Origin: Luteibacter aegosomatissinici
GTDB taxonomy: Bacteria > Pseudomonadota > Gammaproteobacteria > Xanthomonadales > Rhodanobacteraceae
Direction of reading: 5' to 3'
Length of the DNA: 64,000 nt
Assembly: GCF_023078495.1 (NCBI RefSeq)
Contig: NZ_CP095742.1
Span: forward strand, 3,596,001-3,660,000
In this document: piece by piece, positions 19,938 to 29,469 of the stretch
Numbering within the stretch: the stretch's first letter is position 1
How the letters are laid out: each line of letters starts with the position of its first letter
Made by a program: the position numbers and the translations under genes
The notes under the pieces: generated by a model
Databases searched by the model: none
The model's input: only the letters and a program-made list of their open reading frames with translations
What the model was told of the DNA's origin: nothing

Positions 19938-21041
19938 ATGTCCGCCCTGTTCACCCCCTTCACCCTGAAGGACGTCACGCTCCGCAATCGCATCGCCATC
20001 CCGCCCATGTGCCAGTACCGCGCCGAGGATGGCTTCACCAACGACTGGCACCAGGTGCACTACCCGGCCATCGCCCGCGGCGGCGCCGGTCTGGTCATCG
20101 TCGAGGCCACTGGCGTGTCGCCCGATGGCCGTATCACGCCTGCGTGCCTGGGCATTTGGGACGACGCCCATGTCGAGGGGCTTTCGCGCATTGCTGCCTC
20201 GATCAAGGCCTCCGGTGCCGTGCCCGGCATCCAGATCGCCCACGCGGGCCGCAAGGCCAGCGCACAGCGCCCATGGGAGGGCGATGACCACATCGATGCC
20301 GCCGACCCGAGCGCGTGGGAAACCGTTGGCCCTTCCGCGCTTGCCTATGGCCGTGGCCTGCCCCGCGTTCCGCGTGCCATGACCCTGGATGACATCGCCC
20401 GCGTGAAGTCGGATTTCGTGGCCGCCGCGAAGCGCGCCCGTGCTGCCGGTTTCGAATGGCTCGAGCTGCATTTTGCCCACGGCTACCTGGCGCAGAGTTT
20501 CTTCTCCGCCCACTCGAACCAGCGCGATGATATTTACGGTGGCAACGCGGAGAACCGCGGCCGCTTCCTGCTGGAGACGCTCGCGGCCGTACGCGCCGTG
20601 TGGCCGGAAAACCTGCCGCTCACTGCGCGCTTTGGCGTGCTTGAGTACGACGGCCGCGACGAGGAAACCCTCGCCGAGTCGATCGAACTGGTGCGCAAGA
20701 TGCACGGCGAGGGCCTCGACATGCTCAACGTCAGTGTCGGCTTCACCATTCCCGAGACGAACATTCCCTGGGGCTCGGCCTTCCTGGGTCCCATCGCCGA
20801 ACGCGTGCGCCGCGAAGCCGGCCTGCCGGTCGCCTCGTCATGGGGCATTGATGATCCGCACGCCGCAAACCGCGTGATTGCCGACGGCCAGATGGACCTC
20901 GTGATGATCGGCCGCGCGCACCTGTCCGATCCGCACTGGCCGTACAAGGCCGCCATGGCACTGGAGGTGCCACGGCCGTCGTGGACACTGCCGCCGTCGT
21001 ACGCACACTGGCTGGAGCGTTACGCGCCGATGCGCGCCTGA
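19938..21041 (+). CDS. NADH:flavin oxidoreductase, Old Yellow Enzyme family (XenA/YqjM type)
   Basis: A 367-residue FMN-dependent ene-reductase acting on activated C=C bonds such as enones or nitro compounds. It is a TIM barrel opening LFTPFTLKDVTLRNRIAIPP, with MCQYRA near residue 25 placing the class-typical Cys by the flavin, HAGRKAS, and ELHFAHGYLAQSFFSAHSN with the substrate-binding motif. The ATG at 19938 gives the family N-terminus; the frame open from 19890 is upstream leader. It is likely regulated by the divergent LysR gene. The physiological substrate is unknown. Confidence 0.92.
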   Translation: MSALFTPFTLKDVTLRNRIAIPPMCQYRAEDGFTNDWHQVHYPAIARGGAGLVIVEATGVSPDGRITPACLGIWDDAHVEGLSRIAASIKASGAVPGIQIAHAGRKASAQRPWEGDDHIDAADPSAWETVGPSALAYGRGLPRVPRAMTLDDIARVKSDFVAAAKRARAAGFEWLELHFAHGYLAQSFFSAHSNQRDDIYGGNAENRGRFLLETLAAVRAVWPENLPLTARFGVLEYDGRDEETLAESIELVRKMHGEGLDMLNVSVGFTIPETNIPWGSAFLGPIAERVRREAGLPVASSWGIDDPHAANRVIADGQMDLVMIGRAHLSDPHWPYKAAMALEVPRPSWTLPPSYAHWLERYAPMRA

Positions 21042-21074
21042 CGCAACCGGATACATTGGCACGACGCCGTCATC

Positions 21075-21142
21075 TGTAGGAGCGCGCTTGCGCGCGATGG
21101 GGTTTGCGGCAAGCACCCATCGCGCGCAAGCGCGCTCCTACA
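21075..21142. repeat. REP-like inverted pair
   Basis: Two whole elements face each other: TGTAGGAGCGCGCTTGCGCG at 21075 and its complement ending at 21142, with about 20 bases between. It lies between two convergent genes (oxidoreductase and tetR). Confidence 0.9.
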
Positions 21143-21158
21143 TCAGGGCGTTCGGAAC

Positions 21159-21734
21159 CTACTCCGGCAGCAGGCCGGCTGCCTGATAGTTCTTGATCAT
21201 CGCGTCATAAAGCTTGATGTCATTCCGCCCGCGCGCCATGAGTTGCGCGCCGGCCACCGCCGCAAAAATGGCATGTGCGCGCTTCTTAGCATCCTTGGCG
21301 GTCACGATGCCCGCTTCGACGAGCGTCTTGCCCAGCCACGCCACATTGACGTCGGTGAACACCTCGACTTCCTTCTTGACCACATCGGGAAGGTCATCGA
21401 ACTCGGCCGTCATGAAGCTGCACAGGCACATGCGGTTATCGTTGGCGAGCGCCGCACGGAACGTGCCCGGGTACTTCCGCAAGCGCTCCGCGGGATCCGC
21501 GAATCGCGCCGTGATCGCTTCCAGCCCCGCAGCGGCATCCTCCCAGTAGCGCCGGGCCACCGCGGTGGCGAGATCCGCCTTGCTCGGGAAATGGTGGTAG
21601 AGGCTCGCCGCCTTGATGCCGACATCTTCCGCCAGGCCGCGAAGGTTCAGGCCACCGTAGCCGTGGGCCTGCGCCATCAATGTCGCCGCCTCAAGGATCG
21701 TGTCCTTGGAATTCCTGCCTGCCTGACTATCCAC
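21159..21734 (-). CDS. TetR/AcrR-family transcriptional repressor
   Basis: A 191-residue regulator. The N-terminal helix-turn-helix lies at about residues 10-55 (LRGLAEDVGIKAASLYHHFPSK, key part IKAASLYHHF), followed by an all-helical ligand domain with a CLCSF cysteine pair near residue 100. It is divergent from the amidase at 21994. A perfect 16-bp palindrome just downstream of the amidase -10 is a strong candidate operator, so it probably represses the amidase and perhaps itself. The ligand is not known. Confidence 0.92.
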   Translation of the reverse strand: MDSQAGRNSKDTILEAATLMAQAHGYGGLNLRGLAEDVGIKAASLYHHFPSKADLATAVARRYWEDAAAGLEAITARFADPAERLRKYPGTFRAALANDNRMCLCSFMTAEFDDLPDVVKKEVEVFTDVNVAWLGKTLVEAGIVTAKDAKKRAHAIFAAVAGAQLMARGRNDIKLYDAMIKNYQAAGLLPE

Positions 21735-21893
21735 GAGCCGTACCCTCGATAAGGTGAACCAGCCCGACGGGCCAGGACATTCACTGACTTCCCCCGAACA
21801 CAGGGCACCGGCCCCATGCCGGGCCGGGTCGACATGTCCACGTCATTCTCTCAAAAGCCGGAAGCAGGGCCAATTCGCGCGGGTAGAAATCCG

Positions 21894-21922
21894 TTGACGA
21901 GCCGAATTATCGCGCGTATCGT
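21894..21922 (+). promoter_or_regulatory. Putative sigma70 promoter of the amidase gene
   Basis: TTGACG at 21894-21899 and TATCGT at 21917-21922 have a 17-nt spacer. The predicted transcription start falls inside the TetR-type palindrome that follows. Confidence 0.55.
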
Positions 21923-21926
21923 CAGC

Positions 21927-21942
21927 CCTAACAAACGTTAGG
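21927..21942. promoter_or_regulatory. Candidate TetR operator
   Basis: CCTAAC-AAAC-GTTAGG is a perfect inverted repeat with 6-bp arms and a 4-bp spacer. It covers the predicted start of amidase transcription in the divergent tetR-amidase gap, where binding would block initiation. Confidence 0.7.
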
Positions 21943-21993
21943 TAGGCGCGCTGCCTGGCCTTGTTGCCTCCCCCCTTCAAACCGAGAGAACCC

Positions 21994-23421
21994 ATGAATT
22001 CCGGACTCGTTTACCAGGATGCGACGAAGCTCGCCGACCTGATCCGCACCAAAGAGGTTTCACCCGTGGAAGTCATGCGGGCGCACCTGGACCGTATCGA
22101 CGCGGCCAATCCGCACCTAAACGCCATCGTCACCGTCGCCGACAGCGCCATGAAAGCGGCAAAGGCCGCTGAAGCGGCCGTGATGGCCGGCGGAAACCTC
22201 GGGCCGCTGCACGGCGTTCCCTTCACCGCAAAGGATTCGTTCGACACCGCCGGCGTCCTGACCCAGCTCGGCTCCCCCATATTCAAGGGCCGGGTCCCCG
22301 ACAGCGATGCGACCAGCGTGGCCCGCATGAAGCAGGCCGGCGCCATTCTCCTCGCCAAAACCAACCTTCCCGAGTTCTCGTACTGGATCGAAAGCGACAA
22401 CCTGCTTTCCGGCCGCACGCTCAACCCGTGGAACCGGGAACGCACCCCGGGCGGCTCGAGCGGCGGCGAATCTGCCGCGGTCGCCGCGGGCATGTCGCCC
22501 ATCGGCCTGGCCACCGACGTCGCCATCTCGGTCCGTGGGCCGGCAGCGCTTACCGGCGTTGTCGGATTCAAGCCGACCCATGGCCGCATTCCCATGACCG
22601 GGATCTGGCCGCGCGTACCGCGTCGATTCTGGCATGCCGGGCCGATCGCGCGCTCAGTGCGTGACGTCGCCCTGGCCTATTCGCTTCTGGCGGGCCCGGA
22701 TGGTGCAGACGGCTTCTCGATCAGCCCGCCCACGCTTGATGCAGGGACTGGCCCGGGGCTGGGACGGCCATTGCGCATTGGCTGGTTGGTGGAACCGGGC
22801 TTCGGCCTTGTGGACAGCGACGTCGCGGCGACCGTCCAGGCCGCCGCCGATGCCTTGAAGTCGACGGGCATGATCGTCGAACCCGTGCGGCTGCCTGTCC
22901 TTGAGGAGATCAATGCCCTGGACCTGCTGTGGAAGCTGCAGGCCATGGAGACGAAGCCTGCATTCAGGGCAGCCACCCAAGGCCACGAGGCACTGATCTA
23001 CAAGCACGTGCAGGCCGTGTTCGATACCCCCGATACGTCCATCGAGGATTTCGTTCTCGCCGAACAACAGATTGAGTTGATGCGAGACGGCTTTGCGCAG
23101 TACTTCCAGCGTTACGACGCCCTGCTCTGCCCCGTCACACCCGTGCCGGCGCACGCCCACGACGCGGCTGAGTTCGTGATCAACGGCCAGGCCGTCTCCT
23201 CCCTGCATGTGATGGATGCTACGGCGCCCCTCAGCGTGACCGGCCTGCCGGGGCTCAGCCTTCGCTTTGGCACCAGTCGTGACGGCCTGCCGATCGGCGT
23301 GCAGTTGGTCGCACCATGGCTGGCGGAGTCGACGATCCTGCATCTGGGCGCTGTACTGGAGCGGTTGAGCCCGGTGCGCGACCAGCATCCGAGCCTCACG
23401 GCCATGGGCATGGCGGCCTGA
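21994..23421 (+). CDS. Amidase signature family enzyme
   Basis: A 475-residue hydrolase of the Ser-cisSer-Lys class. Lys80 (FTAKD), Ser155 (GGSSGG) and Ser179 are spaced as the triad requires. The region around the nucleophile reads TDVAISVRGPA; most family members have two glycines where Ala-Ile stand here, so the oxyanion hole may differ. The ATG at 21994 follows a GAGAG site. Possible substrates include amides or acyl-amino compounds, but the sequence does not decide. Expression is probably controlled by the divergent TetR protein. Confidence 0.9.
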   Translation: MNSGLVYQDATKLADLIRTKEVSPVEVMRAHLDRIDAANPHLNAIVTVADSAMKAAKAAEAAVMAGGNLGPLHGVPFTAKDSFDTAGVLTQLGSPIFKGRVPDSDATSVARMKQAGAILLAKTNLPEFSYWIESDNLLSGRTLNPWNRERTPGGSSGGESAAVAAGMSPIGLATDVAISVRGPAALTGVVGFKPTHGRIPMTGIWPRVPRRFWHAGPIARSVRDVALAYSLLAGPDGADGFSISPPTLDAGTGPGLGRPLRIGWLVEPGFGLVDSDVAATVQAAADALKSTGMIVEPVRLPVLEEINALDLLWKLQAMETKPAFRAATQGHEALIYKHVQAVFDTPDTSIEDFVLAEQQIELMRDGFAQYFQRYDALLCPVTPVPAHAHDAAEFVINGQAVSSLHVMDATAPLSVTGLPGLSLRFGTSRDGLPIGVQLVAPWLAESTILHLGAVLERLSPVRDQHPSLTAMGMAA

Positions 23422-23430
23422 CAAAAATGG

Positions 23431-23458
23431 TGTAGGAGCGCGCTTGCGCGCTCCTACA
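23431..23458. repeat. REP-like perfect palindrome
   Basis: TGTAGGAGCGCGC, a TT centre, and the exact complement make 13-bp arms. It separates the convergent amidase and paoD genes. Confidence 0.9.
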
Positions 23459-23469
23459 GGGGGTGTGCC

Positions 23470-24492
23470 TTAGTGGATCGGGCGACCCGTGTGGCTAAGG
23501 GCCTGCCCATCGCGCTTGTGCCGCGTGGCCATGATTTCCGCGACGATGGCGAGGCCGATCTCGCGACTGGTGTTGGAGCCGATATCGAGGCCGGCCGGCA
23601 CGCGCAGCGCGGCGGCCGGCACGGCGCTGGCAATGGTTCGGGCGCGACGCTGTGAGCCCAGGGCGCCCAGGTAGAAGGCACCGAAGGCGGCTCCTGCCCG
23701 CAGGTAAGCAATATCCAGATCCAGGTTGTGGGTCATGCTGACCAATGCCGTGGAACCATCCAGCCGAACCGTCGCTGCCAGGTTCTCGGGGCGAGCCTCG
23801 AGCGCCTGCCATCCGGTCAAGTCCAGCGCCACCTGCGCCAGCCGATAGGCGGATGTATCCACGACGATGCCCCGCCACCCCATGCGCGCCGCCAACGCAG
23901 CCAGCTCCACGGCTTCGTGACACGCGCCGGCGACCACGAGCGACACGGGCGCATCAAACGTTTCGATAAGCCGCGTGCCACCGTCCAACCGTTCGCTCTC
24001 GACGTTGTCGCACGTGGCGGCAAAACCATCGACGGGCAGCGGTGTACATGTCCGCGTCGGCGGGGCCATCGCGGGCGATGCAGGAAAATGGGTGACGATC
24101 TGGAAAGGCTTGCTCGTGGCGAGGATGGCATCCAGTTCGTCGACGAAGGAAGGAACGACGGGCGCCAGTGGCTCGATGGCAACCTCCAGTTCACCGCCAC
24201 ATCCCGCTTCCAGGAGCACGTCCAGCCCCTGCTCGGCGTTATACGCGGCGTATGCCAGTTCGCCGGATGCCATGACCTGCAAGGATCGCTCGACGATCGC
24301 CCTTTGAGGACAACCGCCCGCAAGGGGATTCACGATGCTGCCATCGGCGCGCACCAGCATCGCCGCACCCACGCGGCGGAAGGTGGATCCCGACGTATGC
24401 ACGATGGTGACCAGTGCGGCTCGTTCGCCAGGCGAATCAGCGAGACCCCGCCATGCCAGGGCCAGCCTGCGCAGTTCATCGTATGACTTCAT
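23470..24492 (-). CDS. paoD: XdhC/PaoD-type molybdenum cofactor insertion chaperone
   Basis: A 340-residue accessory protein. XdhC-family proteins bind the matured molybdenum cofactor (for PaoD, the cytosine dinucleotide form) and insert it into the apo-oxidoreductase. Visible are the N-terminal LVTIVHTSGSTFRRVGAAML and NPLAGGCPQ segments and a C-terminal Rossmann-like part with GACHEAVELAALAARMGW and YLGALGSQRR. It is the last gene of the pao operon and its ATG overlaps the paoC stop by 4 nt. It is not part of the final enzyme. Confidence 0.88.
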   Translation of the reverse strand: MKSYDELRRLALAWRGLADSPGERAALVTIVHTSGSTFRRVGAAMLVRADGSIVNPLAGGCPQRAIVERSLQVMASGELAYAAYNAEQGLDVLLEAGCGGELEVAIEPLAPVVPSFVDELDAILATSKPFQIVTHFPASPAMAPPTRTCTPLPVDGFAATCDNVESERLDGGTRLIETFDAPVSLVVAGACHEAVELAALAARMGWRGIVVDTSAYRLAQVALDLTGWQALEARPENLAATVRLDGSTALVSMTHNLDLDIAYLRAGAAFGAFYLGALGSQRRARTIASAVPAAALRVPAGLDIGSNTSREIGLAIVAEIMATRHKRDGQALSHTGRPIH

Positions 24493-26684
24493 GCAGCCGG
24501 GAGCTTATCCAGAAGTTTGTCCAGGGTGACCGGGTAATCGCGCACGCGTACGCCGGTAGCGTTATATACGGCGTTTGCCACGGCGGCGGCAACGCCACAC
24601 AGCCCGAGTTCGCCGACGCCCTTGGCCTTCATGGGCGAAGACACCGGATCGGTTTCGTCGAGGAAGACGACCTCCTGGTGGGGGATGTCCGCATGGACGG
24701 GCACCTCGTAGCCGGCCAGGTCATGATTCACGAAAAAACCCAGTCGCTTATCGACCACCAGTTCCTCCATCAAGGCCGCACCGACGCCCATGGTCATCGC
24801 ACCGATCACCTGGCTGCGCGCCGATTTGGGATTGAGGATACGCCCTGCCGCGCAGACCGCCAGCATACGGCGAACCCGGATCTCGCCGGTGGCGGCATCC
24901 ACCCCCACTTCGACGAAATGGGCGCCAAACGTCGATTGCTGGAACTTCTTCGCCAGGTCGCCGTACTCCATGCTGTCTTCGGCAACGAGCTCACCGCCAG
25001 CCGCGGCTTCCGCGATGGCCTTGCTCTTGCCAGCGGCCGTCACTTTGCCATCCTCGAACACGACGGTGGCCGGATCCATGCCCAACGCGCCAGCGATCGC
25101 CTCGCGAAGCTTCACGCAGGCCGCGTAGACACCCGCCGTCGAGCTGTTGCCTCCCCATTGCCCGCCCGACCCGGCCGATACCGGGAACGAGGAGTCACCG
25201 AGCAACACGGTGACCTGCCCGATCGGCAGGCCGAGCATTTCAGCGGCGGTCTGCGCGATGACGGTGTAGCTGCCCGTGCCGATGTCGGTCATGTCGGTTT
25301 CAACGGTCGCCCGGCCATCCTTGCCGAGACGTACACGGGCCCCCGACTTCATGACGAGATTGTTCCGGAATGCCGATGCCACGCCCATGCCGAGTAGCCA
25401 GCGCCCGTCGCGCCGAGCCCCCGGCGTGGCGGAACGCTGGTTCCAACCGAACCGTTCCGCACCGGTGCGCATACACTGCACGAAGTTGCGTTGTGAGAAT
25501 GGCCGGTTGGGCTTTTCGGGGTCGACCTGGGTGTCGTTGAGCACGCGGAAATCCACGGGGTCCAGCTTGAGCTTCTCGGCCATCTCGTCCATGGCGATTT
25601 CCAGTGCCATCAAGCCTGACGCCTCGCCGGGCGCGCGCATGGCGTTACCTTCGGGCAGATCCAGGGTGGCCAGCCGGGTTGCCGTCATGCGATTTGCGCC
25701 GGCGTAAAGAAGGCGCGTCTGCTGCACGGCCGTTTCCGGCCCACCGCCCCGCAGGTCACCCGACCACCCCTCGTGCCCGATGGCCGTGATCTTGCCGTCT
25801 GGCGTGGCCCCTATGCGGATGCGCTGGATCGTTGCGGGCCGGTGCGTGGTGTTGTTGAACATGACGGGTCGCGGCAGCGCCACGGCCACCGGTCGATTCG
25901 CGGCCCTGGCACCCAGCGCCGCGAGAATCGCATCCGCCCGGACAAACAGCTTTCCGCCGAAACCACCGCCGATGTAGGGCGATATGAGGCGAACGTTATC
26001 GGGCGAAAGGCCCAGGGTCGTCGCCACGTCGCCTTTGCCCCAGTGGATCATCTGGTTGGAGGTCCAGATCGTGAGCTTGCCGCCGTCCCAGGCAGCGATG
26101 GAGGCGTGCGGCTCCATCATGGCGTGGGAATGGTCGGGCGTCGTGTACGTGGCATCGAGCTTCACGGGTGCCGCGGCAAAAGCACCGGAAAAATCACCCA
26201 CGGCAGTATCGGGTTGGCCATCATCAGGTTTGACCGCTGCGGCCTTCGCGGCGGCGAGATCGAAGGCGCCGGGGGTACGGGCGTAATCGACGCGGACCAG
26301 CGCCGCGGCCGAGCGCGCCTGCTCGAAGGTCTCTGCGACGACCACGGCAAGGGCCTGGTGGTAGTGCTGCACGTCGGGCCCACCCAACAGCATGGCCGTG
26401 TTGTATTTGCCCTTGGTGAGCTTGCCCGCCTCTTTGGCAGTCACGATGGCCAGCACACCGGGCGCCACTTTGGCGCGCGACGTATCGATCGATACGACGC
26501 GGCCCTTGCCGATCGTGGCAGGCACGATGTACCCGTATGCGTGCGCGGGTACGGCATCGTGCTGCTCGTACGCATAGTGGGCAGTGCCCGTGGTTTTCAG
26601 CGGACCATCGATACGGTCATGGGGCTGGCCGACCACCTTGAGGCGGTCGATGGGATTGACGGTGGCAGGCGTGTCGAATTTCAT
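24489..26684 (-). CDS. paoC: Aldehyde oxidoreductase molybdenum-binding subunit (PaoC-like)
   Basis: The large catalytic subunit, 731 residues, of a xanthine-oxidase-family enzyme. It opens MKFDTPATVNPIDRLKVVGQ, close to E. coli PaoC. Cofactor motifs include GGGFGGKLF for molybdopterin, and the catalytic base is Glu692 in GVGELG, the same number as in PaoC. It probably oxidises aromatic or other aldehydes in the periplasm. The ATG at 26684 overlaps the end of the original paoB frame (ATGA). The open frame continues upstream for 95 codons in a spurious frame over paoB and should not be used as the start. Confidence 0.93.
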   Translation of the reverse strand: MKFDTPATVNPIDRLKVVGQPHDRIDGPLKTTGTAHYAYEQHDAVPAHAYGYIVPATIGKGRVVSIDTSRAKVAPGVLAIVTAKEAGKLTKGKYNTAMLLGGPDVQHYHQALAVVVAETFEQARSAAALVRVDYARTPGAFDLAAAKAAAVKPDDGQPDTAVGDFSGAFAAAPVKLDATYTTPDHSHAMMEPHASIAAWDGGKLTIWTSNQMIHWGKGDVATTLGLSPDNVRLISPYIGGGFGGKLFVRADAILAALGARAANRPVAVALPRPVMFNNTTHRPATIQRIRIGATPDGKITAIGHEGWSGDLRGGGPETAVQQTRLLYAGANRMTATRLATLDLPEGNAMRAPGEASGLMALEIAMDEMAEKLKLDPVDFRVLNDTQVDPEKPNRPFSQRNFVQCMRTGAERFGWNQRSATPGARRDGRWLLGMGVASAFRNNLVMKSGARVRLGKDGRATVETDMTDIGTGSYTVIAQTAAEMLGLPIGQVTVLLGDSSFPVSAGSGGQWGGNSSTAGVYAACVKLREAIAGALGMDPATVVFEDGKVTAAGKSKAIAEAAAGGELVAEDSMEYGDLAKKFQQSTFGAHFVEVGVDAATGEIRVRRMLAVCAAGRILNPKSARSQVIGAMTMGVGAALMEELVVDKRLGFFVNHDLAGYEVPVHADIPHQEVVFLDETDPVSSPMKAKGVGELGLCGVAAAVANAVYNATGVRVRDYPVTLDKLLDKLPAA

Positions 26685-27636
26685 GCGCCCGTCCTCGCTT
26701 CGGCCAGCACCGCACCGAGCGTGCGTTCCACCAGGGTTACCTTCATGGCGTTCTGCGGTGTCGTGCGGGCATTTGCCAACAATGTCGATGCACGGCCTTC
26801 GCCCCCTCCTGCAAGTGCGCATCCGCGGCCCCTGATCGCCAGGGCATGGGAGCCACGCCGCCGAGGGCAACGCACCCGCTGCCGTCTTTCTGGACCACCG
26901 CCGCGACCGACACGAGCGCGAACGCATAGGACGCCCGATCGCGCACCTTGTGATAGATGTGGGTGCCACCCAATGGCTTCGGCAGCGTAACGGCTGTAAT
27001 CAGCTCAGCCGGCGCAAGTACGTTCTCAATGTGCGGCGTCGAGCCGGGGAGCTTATAGAACTCGGCAAGGGGAATCCTCCGCACCTGCCCGCCGGGCTGC
27101 ACTGTCTCCACCGTGGCATCCAGCGCCCGCATGGCGACGGCCATGTCGCTCGGGTGCACCGCAATGCAGGCGTTACTCACACCCACGATCGCGTGCGATC
27201 GGCTGAAGCCTCCAAGTGCCGCGCATCCGCTGCCGGGAAGCCGCTTGTTACACGCCTGGTGCGTGTCATAGAAGTACGGGCAACGCGCGCGCTGCAGCAG
27301 GTTGCCCGCCGTCGTGGCCTTGTTGCGCAGTTGACCGGACGCGCCCGCGACAAGGGCGCGCGTCAGCAGAGCGTAATCCCGCCGCACTCGACGGTCCGCC
27401 GCAAGGTCGGTGTTTCGTACGAGGGCGCCAATACGAAGGCCACCCTCCTGCGTCGCCTCGATCGCATCCAGGCCCAGGCCGTTGATGTCCACGAGGTGCT
27501 CGGGCGCCTCGACTTCGATTTTCATGAGATCGAGCAGGTTGGTGCCGCCGGCGATAAACTTTGCCTTGCGCCCGTTTGCCACAGCCGCGGCGGCCTGCGC
27601 CGGGCTCGTGGCGCGCTCGTAGGTAAAGGGCTTCAT
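26681..27636 (-). pseudogene. paoB: FAD-binding subunit of aldehyde oxidoreductase (PaoB-like), frameshifted near the 3' end
   Basis: The FAD subunit passes electrons out of the enzyme. Visible are the FAD loop [13 protein letters not shown] (residues 27-39), [13 protein letters not shown], and cysteines in RCPYF, ACNKR and SGCAAL that in PaoB bind an extra [4Fe-4S] cluster. The frame is intact to about residue 282, then shifts: it ends in 15 unrelated residues at 26743, while the natural C-terminus ([20 protein letters not shown]) continues in another frame and stops at 26681, overlapping paoC by 4 nt. Restoring one base near 26790 gives 318 residues, the length I recall for E. coli PaoB. 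It is either a real mutation or a sequencing error. Confidence 0.85.
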
Positions 27637-28322
27637 ACCTGGCTCCCCGCGTATTCACTCACGGCCTCAACAATGTTCGAGTACGCGCCGCAGCGACAGA
27701 TGTTTCCGCTCATGCGTTCGCGCAATTCGAGGGTGCTGAAGGCGGCCTTTGCCGTGATGTCGGCCGTGGCGTGGCTCGGTACATCCCGGTGGATCTCATC
27801 CAATGCGCCCACGGCACTGCAGATTTGCCCCGGCGTGCAATAACCGCATTGGTAGCCATCGTGCTTTACGAAGGCGGCCTGCAACGGATGCAGCTTCTCC
27901 GGCGTGCCCAGGCCCTCGATGGTGGTGACCTTCGATCCCTGGTGCATGACCGCCAGGGTCAGGCAGCTGTTGATCCGCCGCCCGTCGACCAGCACCGTGC
28001 AGGCCCCGCATTGACCGTGGTCACAACCCTTCTTGGTGCCGGTAAGGTGCATGTGCTCGCGCAAGGCGTCGAGCAGCGTGGTCCGGGTATCGAGCGAAAG
28101 CGTGGTCTGCTTGCCATTGACCTCAAGGGCGACCTGCTGCATGACCGGTGCCCTGCCTCCATCAGGGACAGTGGCCCTGGCGACGAGCGGGGGCGTGGCA
28201 GCCACCGTCGCTGACACGGCCGTCAGCTTGAGAAAGCCACGACGAGAGATAGTCAGGGGATCATGTGTATCCAAGGCGTCGCCCTCATGCCGGTGGGTCT
28301 GGGGTGTGTCACGCCCGATCAT
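27633..28322 (-). CDS. paoA: Aldehyde oxidoreductase iron-sulfur subunit with Tat signal (PaoA-like)
   Basis: A 229-residue [2Fe-2S] subunit. A twin-arginine motif SRRGFLK (residues 26-32) and hydrophobic run direct export of the folded complex. One cluster uses Cys100/105/108/120 (plant-ferredoxin type) and the other Cys159/162/209/211. It is the first gene of the operon and overlaps paoB by 4 nt. The ATG at 28322 has a weak AGGCGG site; an in-frame TTG about 16 codons later, behind a GAGG, is a possible alternative start that would still keep the Tat signal. It is divergent from the sulfate transporter operon. Confidence 0.92.
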   Translation of the reverse strand: MIGRDTPQTHRHEGDALDTHDPLTISRRGFLKLTAVSATVAATPPLVARATVPDGGRAPVMQQVALEVNGKQTTLSLDTRTTLLDALREHMHLTGTKKGCDHGQCGACTVLVDGRRINSCLTLAVMHQGSKVTTIEGLGTPEKLHPLQAAFVKHDGYQCGYCTPGQICSAVGALDEIHRDVPSHATADITAKAAFSTLELRERMSGNICRCGAYSNIVEAVSEYAGSQV

Positions 28323-28462
28323 GCTACCGCCTGCCGCGTTGCCGCACTGTCATGAAATCCCGCACGATGCGTTGAAGTTCCCTGGTCATTTCACGCCGTG
28401 CTGACATGCCAGCCCGCTTCATCGATACTCCCCCAAGGCCCCAACCCTTCCGAGCAAGGAAC

Positions 28463-29467
28463 ATGGCGATGAAGCTGCGCCCTACCCTGCTATCCCTCGC
28501 GGCCGCCGTCGTGGCGCTGCCGGTGATGGCGAAGGACATCACGCTACTGAATGTCTCGTACGACCCTACCCGCGAGCTTTACAAGGGTATCAACACCGCC
28601 TTTGCCGCCGACTGGAAAGCAAAGCATGGCGATAGCGTCACCATCCAGATGTCGCACGGTGGCTCTGGCAAGCAGGCCCGTGCCGTTGTGGACGGATTGC
28701 CTGCTGATGTCGTGACCCTGGCGCTGGCCTACGACATCGATGCCGTGGCCGACCGGGGGCTGCTCGGCAAGGACTGGCAATCACGCCTGCCTGATAACGC
28801 CTCTCCCTACACCTCCACCATCGTCTTCCTTGTACGCAAGGGCAACCCGAAGGCCATCCACGACTGGGGTGACCTGGTCAAGAATGGCGTCCAGGTCATC
28901 ACGCCCAACCCGAAGACATCAGGCGGCGCGCGCTGGAATTTCCTCGCGGCGTGGGGCTACGCCCTAAAGCAGCCCGGCGGTAATGACGATACGGCCAAAG
29001 CCTACGTAAAAACGCTGTTCCAGCATGTCCCCGTCCTGGATACCGGCGCACGCGGGGCAACCAACACCTTCGCCCAGCGCGGTATCGGCGATGTGCTTGT
29101 CGCGTGGGAAAACGAAGCGCTGCTCGCCAAGCAGGGCCCGGGTGGCGACCAGTTTGAGATCGTCATTCCCTCGGTGACGATCGTCGCCGAACCGCCTGTC
29201 GCCGTTGTCGACAAGAATGCGGCGGCCCACGGAACGCGCGATGTCGCCGATGCGTATCTGAAATTCCTGTACTCGCCACAGGCGCAGGATATCGAGGCGC
29301 GCAACTTCTACCGGCCACGCTCGGCCGACGTGGCGGCGAAGTATGCCGCGCAGTTCCCCAAGGTGAACACGTTCACCCTCAACGACGTATTCGGTGACTG
29401 GCGCAAGGCACAGGCGAAGTTCTTTGCCGAAGGCGCCCTCTTCGACCAGATCGGGCCGGGCAACTGA
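28463..29467 (+). CDS. sbp: Sulfate ABC transporter, periplasmic sulfate-binding protein
   Basis: A 334-residue solute-binding protein for sulfate, possibly thiosulfate. A signal peptide ends at about residue 22 (LPVMA), the mature protein opening [19 protein letters not shown] as in Sbp/Cys[21 protein letters not shown] and [13 protein letters not shown] hold the anion-binding segments. The ATG at 28463 is preceded by AAGGA. It is the first gene of sbp-cysT-cysW-cysA, with 2 nt to cysT. CysB-type control is usual for such operons; no cysB lies in the window. Confidence 0.95.
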   Translation: MAMKLRPTLLSLAAAVVALPVMAKDITLLNVSYDPTRELYKGINTAFAADWKAKHGDSVTIQMSHGGSGKQARAVVDGLPADVVTLALAYDIDAVADRGLLGKDWQSRLPDNASPYTSTIVFLVRKGNPKAIHDWGDLVKNGVQVITPNPKTSGGARWNFLAAWGYALKQPGGNDDTAKAYVKTLFQHVPVLDTGARGATNTFAQRGIGDVLVAWENEALLAKQGPGGDQFEIVIPSVTIVAEPPVAVVDKNAAAHGTRDVADAYLKFLYSPQAQDIEARNFYRPRSADVAAKYAAQFPKVNTFTLNDVFGDWRKAQAKFFAEGALFDQIGPGN

Positions 29468-29469
29468 GT

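Noticed and set aside
26685-26969. N-terminal extension of paoC by 95 codons
   Set aside because: The extension is Arg/Ser-rich, overlaps paoB in a third frame and is absent from PaoC proteins; the ATG at 26684 fits family and operon spacing.
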